Source of the DNA: Straminergon stramineum
Taxonomy: Eukaryota; Streptophyta; Bryopsida; Hypnales; Calliergonaceae
DNA: 64,000 bases
NCBI GenBank assembly: GCA_963920665.1
Contig: OY987265.1
Span: 7,073,001-7,137,000 of the forward strand
Direction: 5' to 3'
The position numbers were made by a program, and so were the translations under genes. The notes below the pieces were generated by a model. It was not told the origin of the DNA and searched no databases. It saw only the letters and a program-made list of their open reading frames with translations. Shown in pieces: positions 1 through 12,838 of this stretch; position 1 is the first letter of the stretch, and the number at the start of each line of letters is the position of its first letter.

Positions 1-2197
1 AAAGATGGAATTGGATGTAATGAAATCATGATCGAGAAGCCAAAACTCAAACTTCTCAAACGAATAACAAAAAATAGTACAGTTAAGTGTTTCTTACAAT
101 CTTCCAGCAACCTTGCAAATGATTATGGTTTGTAGTTTTTTCTATTTTAAAATAACAATATAGAATCCAAGATAATTTATACAAATATGTACATTCAAAA
201 GGTTTAGATCAATCAAGAAAACAACTAGTGAAAGTAGTGCTTAATATCATCAAGTAAAGAATTTAGACATTTTAATTCTTTGAAAGAACCATTTTTTTTT
301 ATAGAATTAAATAAAAATATACAAATCAAAAACCAAACTTTAATCACAAGATTGGTTGTTTGGATAAATCAAAGTATAAAAACAAAAAGCATTTCTCTAA
401 ATCACTACTTTACAACTACACAAAAACAAAGAATATTGTAATTAAAATTAAAATTATGTATATTTTTAAATATAATTTAACAATACAAATTCATGTCAAA
501 TTTGTTTCTTTCCCAAGAATCCCATCTCAATCTTCCAAAAGCCTCAAAACAATGTAGTACAAATTTCGACTAATTAAAAGCTTGATATTTCTATGTAGTA
601 TAGAAACAAGAAAAATAGACTGCAATATTTAATGAAAATGCTATAGGATATAAGCATAAAACACCTTGCACTATTTTGCATAACATAAAGTGTGAATTCA
701 CACCAAAGGTGATAATAGTTAGATACAAATTATAAGACTTGTAGGAATCAAGAAGAGTTTAAAATATAATCGATGTAAAATAAAATAATTAAGCAACTAT
801 AAATAACACTAAGTAGCAATGATAGAGAGTCCCTTCACAAATAGTGTATTTTTTTTTATTGTTGGATGCCTTTTTTATGTTGCTTCTCTTTAAAGCAAGG
901 GAATCCTTTGCACAAATTGGAATTTGACTATTTGGGTCCATAGTATAAACTCTTCAATTATTTAATAATATGTTCTATAATCAAGAGATTATTCACAATG
1001 AAAGAATCTACAAATTTAAGGAAGAAAAGATAACCTTCAAGGTAAAATTAAGGAACACAAAGCCGATACCCTACCTAGGGCATTCAAATACTCTTGTAGT
1101 TATTTCCTTTTTAACTTCTAACTATATTGGAGATTATAGTGTCATGGGTGCAAATTTATAACCGTGAAGAGTTTAAGATACAATCAACCCTTCATGTTCC
1201 ATGTGATATTAGATTAGGGCGAAAATTTCCCACCTTGGTACACACACTCTCAAGTCTTCATTTAAATTTGAAACCTTAATTTTCTAAATTTAAAAATCTT
1301 ATATTTTCCTCTTTAAATGAATTACCTTTAGAAAACAAATTAAGCTTCCAAAGATCTTGATAAGTATGTGGAATTCTTTGTATCCAAAACTGTATAGAAA
1401 TTCCTTGGGTTAGAATAGGATTTTTAGAGACCAAAAAAATGGCCATAATTTCTAAAGAAGACTCAATGCATTCTTGTGAAATAATTCAATTGATTAAAAT
1501 ATTCTTCAAAATAATAAAGATTCCTATACAAATATCCAAAATCCAATTCAATCTAAAATCATTTAAGAAAAATTCAATAATTTCATATTGATAATTGATA
1601 ATTTAATTTGTGGCCTAAGAGCTTTATTATTAGAGAAAGGATATCAAAGAAGTTAATTTTAGAGAAGTCATAGTTTACATGTAACCAAGAATTCAATACT
1701 CAATTTTAACCTTGATTTGACACTAAAGACACAAAAATTCCAATGGATGACTTGTTGTGTTTCTAAAGAAACAAAGAATGTATCCATTGGTCCAAAAATT
1801 GAATTTGTTCATGTTTGAGTGAGTGCCTATCACCAAGGCGGTGTCCTTCGAATGTTAAGCATTGAGTGCACATGAAACCACTCCATTGCAATTTCACAAC
1901 CCATCATATAGCCACAAGTTTAGAAAGGGAATATTTTTCTTGCTATTTGATTTCAAAGTTGTCCCTTAACCATGAAAAGAAAACAACTAAAACCATGTCA
2001 CTTTGCTGAAAATGATCTAATTTTTGGTCCAATGAGTGCATTTTTCATTTCTATAGTAATCATAATAGTCATAAAATCTAATCCAAAAATATATTCAAAT
2101 TAACCCTCAAAGGATGAATTTCCTTGTAGAATTGAAGAATGCACCTATTGGTTAAAAAATCAAATCGTTTTGGTAGGTCAAGTCTTAGAAATCTATT
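1..2197. other. AT-rich intergenic DNA, no gene seen
   Basis: The stretch is AT-rich, with stop codons in all frames and only chance open frames of about 65 codons that resemble nothing I know. A segment at about 2099 reads TTAACCCTCAAAGGATGA. This resembles the end of the TTAA element family described further on, but no matching second end is clear. Confidence 0.6.
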
Positions 2198-2450
2198 GTC
2201 CTTTTAGGGTTCAAGCTTTTGTGCTTCATGGGCGCCACCTAGTGACAGGTCTTGTCCTTTAGGGTTCAAGCTTTCGTGCTTCGTGGGCGCCGTCTAGTGA
2301 CAAGTCTTGTCCTTTAGGGTTCAAACATTTGTTCTTCGTGGGCGCCGCCTAGTGATACTTCTTACCTTTTAGGATTCAAGTTTTCATGCTTTGTGGGCGC
2401 TACCTAGTGATAGGTCTTGTCCCTTAGGATTCAAGCTTTCAGACTTCATG
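2198..2450. repeat. Tandem array, about 55 bp unit, 4-5 copies
   Basis: Units begin near 2198, 2254, 2309, 2363 and 2419. Each carries GTCCTTTAGGGTTCAAG, then a TTCGTGGGCGCC block with a GGCGCC palindrome, then CTAGTGA. Copies differ by scattered substitutions and 1-2 bp length changes. The array is locally GC-rich within AT-rich DNA, so it stands out by composition. The last copy decays after about 30 bp. No coding potential is visible. Confidence 0.85.
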
Positions 2451-3287
2451 GACTACACCATCACCAATTGCCTTGGTTGGATAGCATGTGAAGGATTTTG
2501 GGATAGTGTATAGGGTCTTCCTTGACATTACATTACATCCCAAGATGTCTTGAGGATGTCTTGAGGGTCCCCTATTTTTCCCATCCATTGTGAGATAGGG
2601 TAAGAGACCCTATTTGTGCGACAATTCCAAAGTCACTCCATTGTAGCGCATGGCAAAAATAGGGACTGTCTATAAATGTAAGAGATAGTATGCCCCTTGC
2701 ATTTTGTGTTTCTTAATGTGTTCCAAAACGGAACTCCGGCATCCTTCTTGTTTACCAAGGGTCTACTCAGAAAGCTCGCTGTAACATAGGCGCAGTGTTG
2801 GAAGAATATAGTTAAGCTTCGTGCTCTTTTATTGCTTCAACTAACACTTGAATGTTTCGCTTGATGTTTTTGGTATGTCCATTTTTCACGTGATTTTCAT
2901 TTTTGGAACCTTCAAGGACGGATTGCGTAATGTGGAAAGAAGAATGAATGCTTTAATCGAATAGATGCGATAGATTTTTACAAAAAAATTCTATTATTTA
3001 TCCTGATGTTTAAAATGATACGATCAGTGTGGTTGGAGCAGTTCAGGGAGTAAACAGTGTGTGTTGTTGAAGCGGCACGCAAGGGTTGAAAACATTTAAA
3101 CAGCCTAGTGAGTGAGGAGTAAGTTGCATGTGCACTTAGGTTGTGTCTGGGCTTCCATACCCGGTCTCAGTTGAAAGATGTTGCGTGGCCCATATGCAGG
3201 TGATAACTCTTGTCTGGATCGACTTGGATATCAGAAAAAGGAAGATTGAAGCGGAAGTTCAGTTTCTGGAACGTCTACATGATTGTG

Positions 3288-3516
3288 GTAAGTGGAAGAA
3301 TATGTGAAAAGAATGCATTTTAAATTTACATGCTTTCTTCGTCGATGTTTTTTCATCTCAAGCCTGTTGGGACATCCCTCTAATGTTATGACCACTCCCT
3401 TTTACTCGTTGCTCATTTAAGAAAGTTTTATTTGTAATTATGCATTCGATTCCCAGTCTTATCAGTCGTTGTTCTGTAAAATCAGAACTGGAAATGAGCA
3501 CGGACCCTAGGCTGCA
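3288..3516 (+). other. Possible 5' UTR intron of the F-box gene
   Basis: A consensus donor (GTAAGT at 3288) and an acceptor (CAG ending at 3516) bracket AT-rich sequence just upstream of the F-box reading frame. The preceding 2700-3287 stretch is less AT-rich and could be leader. It holds a short open frame of 23 codons from an ATG near 3177. The acceptor's pyrimidine tract is weak. This is inference from splice motifs only. Confidence 0.25.
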
Positions 3517-3624
3517 GAACGGAGTTTGAGAAAGTTCGCACTTTCTAGCCCAGACACAGCTTCAACAATTTTCCAGCGATTCTCAAGCATATCTGAGAGG
3601 TTACAGTACAAGAGGTCACACAAG

Positions 3625-5094
3625 ATGTTGACAAGGAACAGAAAGAAACGCAAGGCTGATAAGGACAAAAGCTGTCTCAAAGAATCGAATCTGAAATATC
3701 CTCCCGTTCCTCGTGATGATGCCGTGGAGGTGGGAGAGATGGTGACGGTGGACTATGGTGGAACAAGTGGCGGTCTGGACGATGATGCTGGGCGAACGGA
3801 TTATCTTCAAGTAGCATGGCTCTTGCGAGAGAAGCTGAATGACCTTGTGGACGGTGAGAAGGAAGAGTTCCCAGAATCAGAGTTATGCAGCTTACTCGAC
3901 ATGGCTGCTTCACGCAACATCGTTTCCGTGGATCCGAAGATGTTGAATCCTGTTCTTTGGAGAACTCTTCCGAAGGAGTTGTTGATTCTTGTTTTCGCAC
4001 GTCTGCCCTTGCCTGATATCCCTCGCTTACGCTGTCTCTCGAGGGAATGGAGGAGAGACATGGCTACGGTGAACTCGGGTATCAACCAAGCATGTCACGA
4101 AGTGAGTCCCCCCATGGTCGCACTTCTTTTGCATTCTTCTCCAGATACGTATTTGGTAAAATTATATGATATCAGAAAGTGCAGATGGCAATATGCCTAT
4201 CACTTCCAGTTGCGAAGGCTCTGTAATGATGCGGATTTGGAGCGGTTGCCCAGTACATGGACCGGATTGGATACATGGACCGCAGTGGATACCTGTGATG
4301 ACGGATTGGTGTGCTTTATATCGCTAAGGAAACCCAACAAGCACAATCAGGTGTCCATTGTTGTGGTCAATCTCTTGACACGAGTTCAACATGAACTTCC
4401 GCCTCTACAGTACAAGTACTTTGATTTGCCTGCAATGGTGCAAATCAAAGTCGACACTCATACTAAATGTTATAAGGTTACTGTGGCAAGCTACAAAAGA
4501 GTCTGTTTTAAAATAGAAATATATGATTCAGGTACAAGGCAGTGGACCAGAGGAGCGCCGCCAAGTGGTTCCATTTTCGGTCTTGTACGTAGCTGGACTA
4601 GTGTAAGTGGTTGGTGTAAAAAGTTTTCTGCAACTCCAGGTGCATATGACTTCGCTGAAGGGAAACTCGAGTCTTACTGGAAAGGTCGCCCTTATGTCTT
4701 TGACTCCTTGGATGACTCGATGCTTCAGAAGGACCGTCTGTTCGAGTTGCAGAAACAGACACAAATGGACGCATCCCTTTCTCCAATGGTGCATCAAGGT
4801 TTTTGTATCGTAGAGTATCATCTTGAAAAGCAGACGAGGAAATGGGTGCGATGGAGGTCTTACGAATGCCCATTTTTCGAGGAGCTTACAGTGGAGGGAC
4901 TTACTGCCGTGCGTCTGAATGCATGTGATGGTTTTCTAATGGTAATTTTCCACCGTGGTAAGAGAAATCAGTATTTTAGACTTTTGGATTTATCCACAAG
5001 TGAGTGGAGTACCCCCCCAGAAAATTCAAATGCCCAGGGGTTGCGGACGACTCAGTCTGTGCTGTGCAAGGCATTCTGGAATGTAGTTCCATAG
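3625..5094 (+). CDS. F-box protein
   Basis: Probable substrate-recognition subunit of an SCF ubiquitin ligase, in which the F-box binds SKP1 and the C-terminal part binds the target. The frame opens after a stop near 3508, but its first in-frame ATG is at 3625, giving 489 residues in one exon. The N-terminus has a basic stretch (NRKKRKADKDK) that could be a nuclear signal. An acidic linker follows. The F-box is at about residues 110-150, with the typical W-x-x-L-P-x-E-L-L start, a hydrophobic L-V-F-A-R-L-P core and a closing C-L-S-R-E-W. The remaining 340 residues have regularly spaced aromatic and basic residues, as in kelch-like or F-box-associated beta-propellers, but I cannot delimit repeats. 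The frame is intact and flanked by gene-free DNA. The target is unknown. Confidence 0.85.
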   Translation: MLTRNRKKRKADKDKSCLKESNLKYPPVPRDDAVEVGEMVTVDYGGTSGGLDDDAGRTDYLQVAWLLREKLNDLVDGEKEEFPESELCSLLDMAASRNIVSVDPKMLNPVLWRTLPKELLILVFARLPLPDIPRLRCLSREWRRDMATVNSGINQACHEVSPPMVALLLHSSPDTYLVKLYDIRKCRWQYAYHFQLRRLCNDADLERLPSTWTGLDTWTAVDTCDDGLVCFISLRKPNKHNQVSIVVVNLLTRVQHELPPLQYKYFDLPAMVQIKVDTHTKCYKVTVASYKRVCFKIEIYDSGTRQWTRGAPPSGSIFGLVRSWTSVSGWCKKFSATPGAYDFAEGKLESYWKGRPYVFDSLDDSMLQKDRLFELQKQTQMDASLSPMVHQGFCIVEYHLEKQTRKWVRWRSYECPFFEELTVEGLTAVRLNACDGFLMVIFHRGKRNQYFRLLDLSTSEWSTPPENSNAQGLRTTQSVLCKAFWNVVP

Positions 5095-5097
5095 TTC

Positions 5098-8000
5098 TTG
5101 TAAGTCGAATGCACAGGTTCAGCTAGTGCTACTAACTCCAAGCAATTTTATCAATCTTGATCAAACTTTACATAATTATGTAGAGACTATTGATATGTTG
5201 ACTGTGCAAGAGCTTATTGATTTTGGAAGTTGTAAGTAGAAAATGTAAATGTCGGCTTGTTGAGGATTGGATGTTTCATTTTTTTCTTCCAGCACATGAG
5301 CACTATTAATACTTGAGTTTGGACATCTAACTCCAAGATTGCGTATGTATCCCAAAACGTTCCATGCATGATTGGTAGATGTGGCCTCCTTGAGAGACTT
5401 CTTCAGCTACATGCCGTCCTAAATTGTAGTGTTAGATATTTTGAAGTACATACTGCAGTGGCTGCTGCTATTAGAGCTAGTTGTGAGCACTAACGATGAC
5501 ATTCTTTTGCATTATGCCTGTCTCAGAGCTTCGAAAATTGCTAAAGAATTCGTGCTGGTACTGTTGAGCTTTTAGCAAATATTAGCACATATTTCAATAT
5601 TTATTAATGAGCCAGATGTGTGCGTCAATCCATTGTCACTTTCTTGGTATCGATGAGTCACATTTAGAATTTGTAATGTAGATCTTTACACCTGAAATTG
5701 CCTGTCTGTATGTTTTTGTGTAAGTTTCTTGAGGGTTTGGTTTTGAAAACAGGTTGCTAGCTATGAGGTGCAGGTACTTTACATGTTTGCCATCTCATGC
5801 CATCTCGGCATTCAAGTGAGCATTAAAGCTCAAGGGCAATTGTGGCAGATAGAGACCACTATATTACACTTCCTCAAACTTCTTTGTGAAATTGTAATTT
5901 AGATTCATTTTCAAATGCTTTCATGGCTCGGCTTCAGCAGCCTTGGGAGTTGGGACCTGGGGATTTCACTATCAATCACTGGAGTGGACGTTTACGATTT
6001 TGCATTGTTGCATAGAACTGTTGCCAGGTGGGGACACTAAATTAGTCTCTTTTAATTTCAAAGTAAGATGAAGAAGAAGATTGCTCCCTGGCTCTTTCTT
6101 TCAAGTACCGGTATGGTCCACAATCTACACTAAACTTATTAGAAAATATCCTTCCTGGCCAGAATCAGAACTGGAGCACTGCTAACAATCTGCTGCTAAT
6201 GCTCATAACAACTAAGTTAGAGCAGGATATTCTCAGCTTGAGCTTTACAAGCACATGGAGACAAAGGACACACAATACCTGTAATTCAGGAACAGAGTTG
6301 CTTTTTATTAAAGCATAGCCGGCTCTCACCAAATTGAAGTGATTGTTGGATAGTTGGATGTGAAGCATTGGTCAATGTTCAATTTCATTATTTGGGCATG
6401 ATTCTGGCCCTAAAAATTGTGACTTATATGCACATAAAGGTCTGAAATCTAGGATAGGTATGGATTTATGTTTCAGAATGTGTGTTTAAAAAGGTGTCAG
6501 AGTATTGGAATACCATCAATTTAACAAGATTGACATTAACATTGCATGATAGTTCTTGCCACAAGTTAGCTAATCCACGAATGGATGGAGAACCTAAGTA
6601 TTTGCATGGTATGGTGCATTAGTTTTTATATTGTAGCACACTACTTTTCATCGTTTCTTAGGATTTCAAATTTTCAAAACTTTACCCACTAAATAGTGGA
6701 TGACTACTTGCAGAAAAGGTATTTATGGTAGAACAAGCCATTACCAATCAAGCCCCATGGCCAACATATAGGTACTAGGAAATTCAACAGAGATCTAATT
6801 GAGTTCTAACCATTAGTTTCTTGGTTGCCAACCATCTTCTAGCCATCACAGTCGTGACACATGTGCTTGGTTTTGAGAGCCAAATTAATTTTTGGATGAG
6901 TAGTTATAGAAGACCCTACATGTTGTGGATGGGTGTAGGCCAACTTTTGGCTTCCAAAATTAATAAAAATTTGAATTTAAGGAAAAAAATTATGAAAATT
7001 TGACAACATCCATGATTTCCATTGTTCTACAGTGGTAGAAAATTTGCATTTCTTACCCTACTCCAGATCATGCACATAATGCTTAAGTGGTTGGTAATGG
7101 GTGGTTCTATTATATATAGAGAGAAAATTTTATCAATTGCTTGAGTAAATTTTGAAATTGGAAAAAAATAAAATTTAATAGTTTTTGGAATATTAACTAG
7201 TGTGACACACCTTTCTCCAATGCGCTCCAAAATTTTAAAAATACAAAGAAATGAAGGTTTAGAATGAAATGTTTAGCTCTCAAATTTTCTAATAGATAAG
7301 TATGTGAAACAGATTCATCCACTTCTGTATTTGATATTTAGATATTTGAGTTTTTTTTACATTAATATCTTTAGATGATTCATCATATCTTCAAGTTAAA
7401 AATTTTTGGTGATTTGGTTTTTAAATACATGTGGTTTAAAATTCAATCTTTTGTTTATTAATATATAATTTTGAAACTTGGAACTTTCAATTTTGTAATA
7501 ATGCTAAATATTTTTTTAATATTTGAAAATTAGAGATTTGTCAAAATTGGCAAGAGACAACGTGCATTTAGTGCACAAGAATGCACATTCAAACTTAAGA
7601 GCTTGTCTAGGAACTACTAGACTATAACTTGCTATCACCCACTTGGGGAAAAACAAAGAAGGATTGAAGAAAGAATAAAAAATTTGATTGATTGCATTAA
7701 TATCAATTCCAAAAGTTTAAATTAAAGCACATTATAGCAAGTAATTGATTTTGAGGTGCATAAACTTGAATTGTGAATGTAGATAGCAATTGTTTCCAAA
7801 TTATAGGTTGTGAATTTTTCCATTTAACATAGAAGGCATAAGTTTGGGCAAGGATAGATCTCCTTTGGTCATCTAATATCTCTACTAATGACTACATTGT
7901 TCCCTTTCTCAAAACATAATTATAGCTTTCTCATTAACCACTTATGGAACCAGGATTCAAATTTTAACAATGAATGAATGCAAACACATCCCAAACACAA

Positions 8001-10127
8001 CAAAAAATTTCATTCATTTTTTTTTAGATTCTTGTCTTAGTTCTTTAAAATTGATATGATAAAGATTTTGAAGACTTTGCTTTGCAAATATTCTATAATT
8101 CATAGGCAACTTGAAGGTCTAGATTGAAAATATAACTTTTTTGTTCAAAAAATGACCCTTCAAAAATGACTTGAATATAAAAGTAAAATGAAAATCTTTA
8201 GAAATCGCTATATGATTAAAACTAAACATTTGAATTTAAAAAAATTCTTGGGAAAATCACAAGTATTCAATCTGCAATTGATTATAGAGAGATTTTTAAT
8301 TTTTTCCTTCAAATTTTGTTGAGAAATATTGGTTTGTGAACTAGTTGATCTATCCATATGGATAGAATCCAGAAACAATATTTACAACTATTGTAACTTG
8401 AGATTCATCATTAAATTATATTCTAAGCTCATTTTATAATGCTTCTTTACAATTTTGGAAATTTGGACTACCCTTAGTTCTTGAGAATTGTATTGTTGAA
8501 TATTGGAAGTCTTTTTAACCTTCTATTTGTTTCTTTTGTCAATCTAACCTCAACTTCACAGTCATATCCTTCAAGATATATAGAAACCAAATCTTTCTTT
8601 GATTGGTCCCTACAAAAGAATTGCTATGACAAAGATGTATACAATTTTTGTCCTCATTTTCTTTTAAGAGTGTCCATCTAAGATATTGTTAAATATATAG
8701 TTACTTACTAACAAAGAATATTCTAAGGTAGAAACACCCAAAACCATCAATATTTCTTGTCCCCAATCTCTAACTAGGTAGGAGGGCCAAATGATGATTT
8801 CTTTTATAAGTATGGTTGGCTCCTTGGGAGAAATTCAATTCTACTTGTTTGGTCATTTTCTCACTCACACAATATTCTATAAATTTTCATAGTGTAAAAA
8901 TGAGGTACCTATTCATGCTACTAGACTCCCTAGGCATGAACAATCAACCTGTAAGCACAAAATGCTTCAACTCCCATTGGTTGCTTTTTAGAACTTGTGT
9001 CAGTTTTGGTAGATGTAGTGGCTCATTTGCCACCCTTCTTTGTTCCTTCTAAGAGACCTATTAGGTGACACTTAATGGAAAGAGGCGGTATTAGGTGTCC
9101 CTATCTTACTTTACAAGGTTACCTATTAAGTGAAGTATTTGTCTTTAGATTGTCAAAGTCTCATATTTGTTTCTTTTGGATATTGCAATACTTTAAAACA
9201 CAATCTAAAAGTCCTTCAAAGAGAGATTGCAAGTTGATTCCTTGTTAATATCTATGGAAAAAAATATTATTTAGTACCAATTGATTATATTTGGGAAAGT
9301 AGAGTTCTTCTTTGGGATCATAGATCCTAGATTAGGAGAAGAGAGATTACAAAACACACAATTAACCACTTCAAAATAGGGACACATTTTTATATTTATT
9401 CCCTTGTGGTGAATAAATAAACTCTAGCCTTCACTTTCAACTTTGATTCTACATGGTTGAAGCTATTTGGCATTAAACCTTCTAGATTTTGTGCATGATA
9501 TTGTAGTAAAGGATAAGGTAGGACCACCTATTCCCAATCAGGAACCCATATCCAACCTATAGGGTGTTGTTATTTCCAACCAAGGCTAGAACAAATTTCC
9601 AAATGCAATTGGAATGTTTTTTTTCTCCTTCTCAAGGTTGGGACTAATAAGGTCATGACACATGTCTCGAAGTAGTGAGCAATAAAGTAGAAAGTAGTGA
9701 GTGGTCAAGTAGTTCTTGAATGATTAGAATTGGAAGAGTTTAGACACTAGCTATAGGTTTGAAGTACTTTTTGGCTCCCAAAATTCCTAGTAATTTCAAT
9801 TTTGGAAATAAAATTACAAAAAGTTGAAATCCTTGTCTTTCCTATATATCTTTCTACATATAAAAGATTTGCATTGCCTCATATTGCTCATGATCTATCC
9901 CAAAATCTTGGGAGTGAGTAGATATGGGAGGTCCTACCCTAAAAGTCTAACAAAATTAAAGTGATTGAGAAATGAAAGCAAAGCAATGTAATATTAGAAC
10001 TTGATTAGGGATCCAAAGCCTATTTTCCCTCAAAACCCACTCAAAAGTGATATTTCTACTCTCTTGAGCCATGAAATTGACAATATGATTTATAGTGGAA
10101 TCTAAACATAAGATCTTGCACTAGACC
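5098..10127. other. 3' flank of the F-box gene, then intergenic DNA
   Basis: The first 1.2 kb or so (to about 6350) is less AT-rich than what follows and may include the 3' UTR. From about 6500 the DNA is strongly AT-rich with frequent homopolymers. Open frames are all under 80 codons and unrecognisable. I see no RNA gene, no long repeat and no transposon protein here. Confidence 0.55.
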
Positions 10128-11060
10128 TTAACCCCTAAAGGACGAAGGTCTTTATTTCATCAAATAACACTCATAATTGCCATATCTATTGCAAAGAGTA
10201 AAGAAACTTCAAAATTGTAATTTTTTGACATCTAATTGTAGGATCTTCCATCTAACTAGTATGAAAATGTGTAGAATAAATTTCAAAAATTTTACCTGCA
10301 CAGATTGCAAGATATTTGCGTTTAAAGTGAAAAAAACAAATTTTTTTGTACATTGTTAGACTAGATTATTTGACTTTGAACCTTCTTAATTAAATTCTTT
10401 TGCACTACATAGTTTTGAGGTTTAAATATTATGGTGTCAAATTGAGTTGAGAATCTAGGGGAAAAATATTTTAAAAAAAAATAATTTTCATTCTTAATAA
10501 AATTGTTAAGACAAGTAGAAGTAGGCATGAGATAGAAGGAAAATCTAAATTATTAATATCTCTAAGATGGAATTAAAATGCACTAATCACAACTGTGAGA
10601 TTTTTCTAGAAAGCAAACTAAACCACATGGAACTTCTTTTTTTGAAAAATTGTAAAAATTGCATTCAGAAATGGATCCCACAAGTTATTTTTTCGAGAAG
10701 AAGCTTAGATTGCCCAAAAAATAAGATTGTCCATAACTTTTACATCACTTTTGCAAATGAAATGAATCAAAGCTTTACATGTAGAAAAAAAATACAAACT
10801 ATGAAAATAAAATTTATTTATTTATTAAATTCAAATTTTTGAATTTTTTTTGCTGTCTGGGTTTCCTTGTTTTGAACTTATTTTGGGCATAAATTTTGTT
10901 CCTAGGAACAAATTGAAAAATAAATCATATTCCCACAAAGCTAACCAATTTGTTTATCTTCACAAAAAAATTCAAAAATTTATGACAAAAATTGAAACCA
11001 TAGGTACCTACCCAAAATTCAAATTGTCCCGTGAGGGGACAATGGTCTTTTAGGGGTTAA
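10128..11060. mobile_element. TTAA-flanked inverted-repeat element, type A (non-autonomous)
   Basis: The element starts TTAA-CCCCTAAAGGACGAAGG and ends GGTCTTTTAGGGG-TTAA, so the first ten or so internal bases are inverted repeats. Without one flank it is about 0.93 kb. The interior is AT-rich, and its longest open frames (60-90 codons) look accidental, so it cannot encode a transposase. The right part carries a GGTACCTACCCAAAATTC motif and a GTCCCGTGAGGGGAC palindrome. The right half closely resembles the element at 15032-16209. A second family member follows 60 bp downstream. The class (piggyBac-like) is inferred from the TTAA flanks and C-rich termini. Confidence 0.75.
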
Positions 11061-11120
11061 TATGAACATGTGGTATGATTTTCGTGATATTTGACCATAC
11101 AAATTACAAGATATTAAAAT

Positions 11121-12060
11121 TTAACCTCTAAAGGATCAACCTATTGAATTTGGCAACATAGCAATTTCGGGTAGGTACAAGTGACTAGAGATTTCCATAT
11201 TTTGGGCCTAAACTTTAGTCGAAGATGCAAACAAGGGATATCTTTCATGTGCACTAAAATTCAAGACATTTGGAAGTAAGAATCAAAAGTTATAGCCTAA
11301 TATGCTATTTTTTTTCTGTAAATGGGCAATTTGGGCAGATAAAAAAAAATCATTTTTTCACGAACAAAAATTTGAAATTCGTTTTCTAGATTTCTACATA
11401 TGTAGAAAGCTTTGAATTATTCTATTTTTATCAATGAAAATGATGAAAGTTATGAGGAGTTTTTGTTTGTGGGCAATTATAGATTCTTCACTCTAAAATA
11501 AACTTTGAAGTCCTTTATTATACTCAATTTTCAATATTTTTTGGAAAAAAAATAAAACCATAGGGTGTAGATTGTTTATTATGACATTACCTTCATTGGG
11601 ATTGGCATTTTTCAATTCCATATCAAAATTCTTAATAATATTGTATTGTCAATCATTCTCTACTTCTTTCCACTTACTATTTTTTCCTATATGTTGTACA
11701 ATTCCAAATGATCTCAAATTTTCCAAGCATGTAGTCAACTTGCCTTGAAGAATGAATCCCAAGAAGCACCACGATTTTGGACATTTTTTCATACAAATGT
11801 GAGCTTGTGAAGTGCAACTACCTAGTTTTTTGCTAGGCCAAAAAAAAGATTTTTGTGAATTCAAAAGTTCATATCTTGTAGTCCATGTAGTGGAAATTTC
11901 TGAAATTTTTCCCACATGTTCTCAAATCAGCATACTTCAAGATCCTACTGTTTCATGTGTCTAAATTTGTTTTTTTTCCAAAATCTGTTACTTGTACTAG
12001 AAATGGCAATTTTTGAGCATTTTTGGTGAAAACACTTAGTCAAAGAACTTAAGGGGTTAA
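11121..12060. mobile_element. TTAA-flanked inverted-repeat element, type B (non-autonomous)
   Basis: Ends are TTAA-CCTCTAAAGGATCAA and CTTAAGGGG-TTAA, giving about 0.94 kb in total. Almost the whole interior aligns by eye with the elements at 22840-23792 and 38975-39910. Shared landmarks are GGCAACATAGCAATTT near the left end, AGTTATGAGGAGTTTT in the middle, and GTACTAGAAATGGCAATTT with GGTGAAAAC near the right end. No protein of useful length is encoded. It lies 60 bp from the type A copy. Confidence 0.8.
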
Positions 12061-12699
12061 AGTGAAGAAAAATATTTTTTGGACTGTATTCAAAAATTTC
12101 AAATGACTTTTGACCATTGTTTGTGAAAAAAACTTGCATATTGGATTTTGATTCTTAAAATCTATCAGATTCTACGTTATGTCAAGCATAATTTTACCAA
12201 TTTTCACAAGTTTAAGAGACTTAAAAAACTTACAGAAAAATCTTGCAATGTGACTTTGTTGTAAGAAATGTCACCACTTTACACTTTTTTACAATCAATT
12301 TTTTGGCAACATTTTTACAAAACTCGAAACTCTCCATGGTAGATTCAAAGAGTTATTCATTTTTCACCAAAACCAAAACCAAAACCATTCTCTACTTTCT
12401 ACACAAATTGGAAGACCAATGCTATCAATGACATTGGGCATTGTTGAAAAATGGGGTCCAAAATATTGGTCATTCCAACCAAGCTTGTTCTAGGATACTA
12501 TTCCCTACATTTGGAACTTTAACTCCTCTAAATAATGTTCCCCTGGGATGATATCTTTGACTGCATTGATCATCCAATGGCAATGTGTCATTGGCAATGG
12601 CATTTTGACATTATGTACCCTTAGCCCATGCATTGGTCCTTCCTCTTTTCCTCATTTTCTAAAAAAATGAATATAGTTTGTCAACCAACCCAATTATTA

Positions 12700-12838
12700 G
12701 ATAAGTGCCAAGCTCTTGTACAACTACATTTCAAAAAAATTCAAAAATTATGGTAAAAATTGAAACTACAAGAGCCTATGTAACATCCATCTTGTCCCTC
12801 AAGGAAGCAATGAGACTTTACAGGTTAAAGGAATCATT
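12700..12838. repeat. Right-end relic of a type A TTAA element
   Basis: This segment matches the last 140 bp or so of the 10128-11060 element: a run of AAAAAAATTCAAAAATTATGG, then a degraded CCTACCC-like stretch, then TTGTCCCTCAAGGAAGCAATG and CAGG-TTAA. The terminal GGGG has become CAGG. No left partner is identifiable between 12061 and 12700, so this is a truncated or heavily mutated copy. Confidence 0.5.

Noticed and set aside
2640..2700. TATA-like CTATAAATG before the F-box gene
   Set aside because: It could be the gene's promoter or an old LTR promoter, and the spacing to the start codon is long. There is not enough evidence to annotate it.
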